Source: Syntrophaceae bacterium UBA2192 (GTDB lineage: Bacteria > Desulfobacterota > Syntrophia > Syntrophales > UBA2192). Taken from it: 15,696 nucleotides of DNA. The stretch lies in contig DCVI01000192.1 of the NCBI GenBank assembly GCA_002327315.1, forward strand, positions 1-15,696. Reading direction: 5' to 3'. The notes under the pieces are model-generated. The model was not told where the DNA came from. It was given only the letters and a program-made list of their open reading frames with translations, and made no database searches. Below, in pieces: positions 13,615 through 15,696 of the stretch; the stretch's first letter is position 1; every line of letters starts with the position of its first letter. Made by a program: the position numbers and the translations under genes.

Positions 13615-14040
13615 TCAGGAAATTACGCCGTGTTCGATCCGGGTAAGCTCGCTGAGAACCATATTGATGCCGAAATTGGTCTTCAGCAACTCCAGAGGAA
13701 TGCGACCGCTCAAGGCCGGATTCTCCGACTTCAGCCATTCTTTGCACAGTTTCGGATCTTCGAACACTTCCTCGCATCGCTTAACGACCAGCGCTATCTG
13801 AAGAACGCGTTCGGACACCGGAGGGCTGAGAGGCGACTCCGGATTCGTTTTATAGCGCTCTACGGTCTTGCGGCTTACGAGCAGCAGCGGAGCAATTTCG
13901 GTAAGGCTTACGGAAAGACGCTTCACAAGGCGCGGAACGACCTTCTTCGGCAGACCCTTTTCGCTCAGAGCCATCAGGTCCATCTCGGTGTTGACCCTGC
14001 CTTTAATTCCCAGCATTTCCGCTACAGCAGAAATAGCCAT
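13615..14040 (-). CDS. Xre/MbcA/ParS-type antitoxin for the RES toxin
   Basis: A 141-aa antitoxin that neutralises the RES protein and represses its own promoter. The N-terminal half carries a helix-turn-helix (SLTEIAPLLLVSRKTVERYK, 45-64). The C-terminal part (EEVFEDPKLCKEWLKSENPALSGRIPLELLKT, 90-121, and on to the end) is the MbcA/ParS (DUF2384) toxin-binding domain with its usual NPALGGxxPLxLL-like core. I chose the ATG at 14040: AAAGGA lies eight bases before it and it sits just after a consensus promoter. A longer in-frame ATG at 14226 would run through that promoter and is rejected. The RES gene follows after 13 bases. Confidence 0.92.
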   Translation of the reverse strand: MAISAVAEMLGIKGRVNTEMDLMALSEKGLPKKVVPRLVKRLSVSLTEIAPLLLVSRKTVERYKTNPESPLSPPVSERVLQIALVVKRCEEVFEDPKLCKEWLKSENPALSGRIPLELLKTNFGINMVLSELTRIEHGVIS

Positions 14041-14070
14041 GTATTCATCCTTTCTTCGACTTTTGTCCAG

Positions 14071-14099
14071 ATTATAGAGACATATGTCTATCATGTCAA
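14071..14099 (-). promoter_or_regulatory. Consensus promoter with embedded operator for the RES-Xre module
   Basis: On the minus strand TTGACA (14099-14094), a 17-base spacer and TATAAT (14076-14071): both boxes are perfect consensus. The spacer contains the perfect palindrome AGACATATGTCT (14089-14078). Binding there would block RNA polymerase, so it is the likely operator of the Xre antitoxin (inference). Confidence 0.85.
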
Positions 14100-14124
14100 C
14101 AGGAATATCGACAACCGCATATAT

Positions 14125-14141
14125 CCCGCCTTCAAGGCGGG
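14125..14141. repeat. GC-rich inverted repeat between the two TA promoters
   Basis: CCCGCCTT (14125-14132) and AAGGCGGG (14134-14141) form a perfect inverted repeat around a single C. It has no T tract on either strand. It may insulate the two divergent units or be a leftover; the rest of 14100-14223 shows no gene. Confidence 0.45.
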
Positions 14142-14223
14142 GCGTCAGGGAAAGGCAGGGAGGAAGATCGGGCAACAAAAAACCCCTCCGAAGACGGCTA
14201 GTCCGACAATTAGTAATTATTTT

Positions 14224-14251
14224 CATATAGCGTCATATATTGCGCTATATG
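14224..14251. promoter_or_regulatory. Inverted repeat, candidate HipB operator 1
   Basis: CATATAGCG (14224-14232) and CGCTATATG (14243-14251) are perfect 9-bp arms with a 10-base spacer. It lies ~42 bases upstream of the hipBA -35 box. It shares the GCGTCAT string with the second inverted repeat, as expected of paired operators for one repressor. Confidence 0.6.
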
Positions 14252-14267
14252 TTCATTATTTTATTAT

Positions 14268-14287
14268 ATGCGTCATTTATGACGCAT
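14268..14287. promoter_or_regulatory. Inverted repeat, candidate HipB operator 2
   Basis: ATGCGTCATTTATGACGCAT has perfect 8-bp arms around TTTA. It ends five bases before the -35 box of the hipBA promoter, a good position for repression. The partly shared core with the repeat at 14224-14251 supports a common binding protein, probably HipB. Confidence 0.65.
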
Positions 14288-14292
14288 TATGC

Positions 14293-14321
14293 TTGACATA
14301 TTCTTAATACTAACCTATTTT
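14293..14321 (+). promoter_or_regulatory. Predicted sigma70 promoter for hipBA
   Basis: TTGACA (14293-14298), a 17-base spacer, then TATTTT (14316-14321), four of six -10 matches. The transcript would start ~40 bases before the hipB ATG, just downstream of the two inverted repeats. Confidence 0.7.
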
Positions 14322-14366
14322 TTACATCGCAACAGGACTCTTCAGTTCCTGTCGGAGGAGTGCACC

Positions 14367-14690
14367 ATGAACTTCGATGCCATGAGCGACAAGGCCATTC
14401 TGGCCGAATTAGGGGAACGGTTGAGCCGCCTGAGGCTGAACCGGAACATGACGCAGGAAGAACTGGCCATGGCGTCCGGGGTGGCGCGAAGGCTGGTCCA
14501 GCGCCTGGAAGGAGGGTACGGATGCACCCTGGAGAACCTCATTCGCATTCTGCGTGCGCTGGGCCTTCTGGGGCAGCTGGATGCATTTCTGCCGGAGTCC
14601 GAAATAAGCCCCCTGCAATTGGCAAAAACCAAGGGCCGCGGGCGCCTGCGCGCGACCGGACGGCGAGGCGGCCATCCGCCGAAGGAGTAA
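14367..14690 (+). CDS. hipB: HipB-like Xre-family antitoxin
   Basis: A 107-aa DNA-binding antitoxin that pairs with the HipA kinase downstream and autoregulates the operon. A single HTH (MTQEELAMASGVARRLVQRLE, 28-48) is followed by a LENLIRILRALGLLGQLDAFLPE segment typical of HipB dimer contacts. The tail (86-107) is basic and disordered-looking (KTKGRGRLRATGRRGG). The ATG at 14367 is supported by GGAGGAG seven bases upstream; an upstream in-frame ATG at 14289 lies inside the promoter. The gap to hipA is six bases. Its operators are probably the inverted repeats at 14224 and 14268. Confidence 0.88.
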   Translation: MNFDAMSDKAILAELGERLSRLRLNRNMTQEELAMASGVARRLVQRLEGGYGCTLENLIRILRALGLLGQLDAFLPESEISPLQLAKTKGRGRLRATGRRGGHPPKE

Positions 14691-14696
14691 TGAGCC

Positions 14697-15696
14697 GTGG
14701 CAGCACGCATCCGAAAAGTGCAGGTTGCGACCGTCATGCTGTGGGGCCAAGACGTGGGGGCTCTGGCTTGGGATCGCAACCTGGGATTCTTCGAGTATGA
14801 CCCCGACTTCATCCGTCGGGGCTTGAACGTCTCGCCACTGGTTCTCCCATTGCGGACAGGCGTCTTCTCTTTCCCTGCCCTGAGACGCGAAACCTTTCGT
14901 GGCCTGCCGGGCCTGCTGGCAGACTCCCTGCCCGATCGTTTCGGCAATCGCATCATCGATCTGTGGCTGGCACGCCACGGGCGCACACCGGAAGATTTCA
15001 CCCCGCTTGAGCGCCTATGCTACGTGGGCGCCCGCGGCATGGGCGCCCTGGAGTTCAAACCGGCCATTGGCCCCCGGGCAAGCAAGGCCGTCCCGATCGA
15101 AGTGTCGGAACTGACGCAGCTGGCATCCGACATTCTCCGCCAGCGCGCCGAATGGACCGTGAATCTGAAGGGGGCCCGTTCGACGGCACTGAACACGATT
15201 TTCCGGGTCAGCACATCGGCCGGCGGCAACAGGGCAAAGGCGGTGATCGCGTGGAACCCCTCCACACACGAGGTCCGTTCCGGTCAGGTTCCGGTGCCAG
15301 AGGGCTTCGAGCCCTGGATTCTCAAGTTCGATGGCGTTGACGACAAATCGTTGGGGGACCCCCAGGGCTTCGGGCGAATCGAATACGCCTACCATCGAAT
15401 GGCCGTTGCGGCAGGCATCGAGATGTCGGACTGCCGGCTCCTGGAGGAAGACGGCCGTGCACACTTCATGACCTGCCGATTTGATCGCACGGCCCGCGGA
15501 GAGAAAATCCACATGCAGTCGCTGTGCGCCATCGCACATTACGATTTCAACGCCGCGGGGGAATACGGCTATGAACAGGCGCTGTCCGTCATCCAGCAGC
15601 TGAACCTCGGGTATCCGGCCATGCAGGAAATGTATCGGCGGATGGCCTTCAATGTCATCGCCCGCAACCAGGATGACCACACGCGCAACATTGCCT
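14697..15696 (+). CDS. hipA: HipA-like serine/threonine kinase toxin, 3' end cut by window edge
   Basis: HipA toxins are kinases that phosphorylate translation factors (GltX in E. coli) and cause dormancy. About 333 codons are visible; the family is ~410-440 aa, so the last ~80-110 residues are missing. It starts at GTG 14697 after AAGGAG nine bases before; no better in-frame ATG fits. Visible family features are FEYDPDFI and LSPL-type N-terminal residues, SLPDRFGNRIID (78-88), GARGMGALEF (111-120), the ATP-loop region STSAGGNRAKA (172-182), WILKFDG (207-213), CRFDR (260-264) and the catalytic loop RNQDDHTRN (323-331). Which serine is the autophosphorylation site cannot be told. With hipB it forms an apparently complete, divergently oriented TA module. 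Confidence 0.9.
   Translation, partial: MAARIRKVQVATVMLWGQDVGALAWDRNLGFFEYDPDFIRRGLNVSPLVLPLRTGVFSFPALRRETFRGLPGLLADSLPDRFGNRIIDLWLARHGRTPEDFTPLERLCYVGARGMGALEFKPAIGPRASKAVPIEVSELTQLASDILRQRAEWTVNLKGARSTALNTIFRVSTSAGGNRAKAVIAWNPSTHEVRSGQVPVPEGFEPWILKFDGVDDKSLGDPQGFGRIEYAYHRMAVAAGIEMSDCRLLEEDGRAHFMTCRFDRTARGEKIHMQSLCAIAHYDFNAAGEYGYEQALSVIQQLNLGYPAMQEMYRRMAFNVIARNQDDHTRNIA

Noticed and set aside
14172..14196. Minus-strand GGAGGGG-TTTTTT as an intrinsic terminator
   Set aside because: The T tract is present but the preceding bases form only a 3-bp stem, and there is no gene upstream on that strand to terminate.
14041..14226. Longer Xre antitoxin starting at 14226
   Set aside because: The extension crosses the consensus promoter and operator and has no family similarity; the ATG at 14040 has a ribosome binding site.
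1..15696. CRISPR arrays, rRNA, intact tRNA genes, IS transposases
   Set aside because: No regularly spaced repeats, no rRNA signature, no cloverleaf other than the tmRNA T arm, and no transposase or integrase motif was seen on either strand.

Overview
The window looks like chromosome of an anaerobic bacterium of the old Deltaproteobacteria (Desulfobacterota/Syntrophales-like). This is an inference from gene content: an acyl-CoA dehydrogenase/thiolase/3-hydroxyacyl-CoA-dehydrogenase-type SDR cluster, a ferredoxin-thioredoxin-reductase-type protein with a rubredoxin tail, an orphan TAXI binding protein, and a tmRNA fragment of deltaproteobacterial type. The GC content appears fairly high. No species can be named from the sequence alone.

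Layout. 1-2866 (minus strand) is a sulfur-amino-acid unit read in the order Rrf2 regulator, 33-codon Cys/Met-rich mini-ORF, intrinsic terminator, O-acetylhomoserine sulfhydrylase (metY), cysteine synthase (cysK, cut by the window edge). The mini-ORF, an alternative hairpin and the terminator fit together as a ribosome-mediated attenuator. This is the most interesting feature of the window. 3005-3789 (plus) holds a glutaredoxin overlapping an FTR catalytic-subunit/rubredoxin fusion. 3943-6497 (plus) is thiM-thiE-thiL, for thiamine salvage and synthesis. 6518-9954 (minus) is a beta-oxidation-like trio (SDR, thiolase, acyl-CoA dehydrogenase), split by a 130-bp palindromic intergenic repeat. 10050-12371 (minus) is a two-gene unit: a secreted TAXI-type binding protein followed by an ExeA-like membrane-anchored AAA ATPase, ending in an intrinsic terminator.

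12766-15696 is an accessory region. It contains a terminator and a 3'-terminal fragment of ssrA (tmRNA) that lacks the acceptor end, joined to the first ~38 codons of an HsdR-like restriction subunit. The tail of an upstream coupled gene comes next, then two toxin-antitoxin modules arranged back to back: RES-Xre on the minus strand and HipBA on the plus strand (hipA cut by the window end). The ~330 bases between the two antitoxins carry near-consensus promoters and perfect palindromes suited to autoregulation. The mix suggests a scar left by integration and deletion at a tmRNA gene.

All calls come from reading the sequence and recognising motifs; no database search was run.
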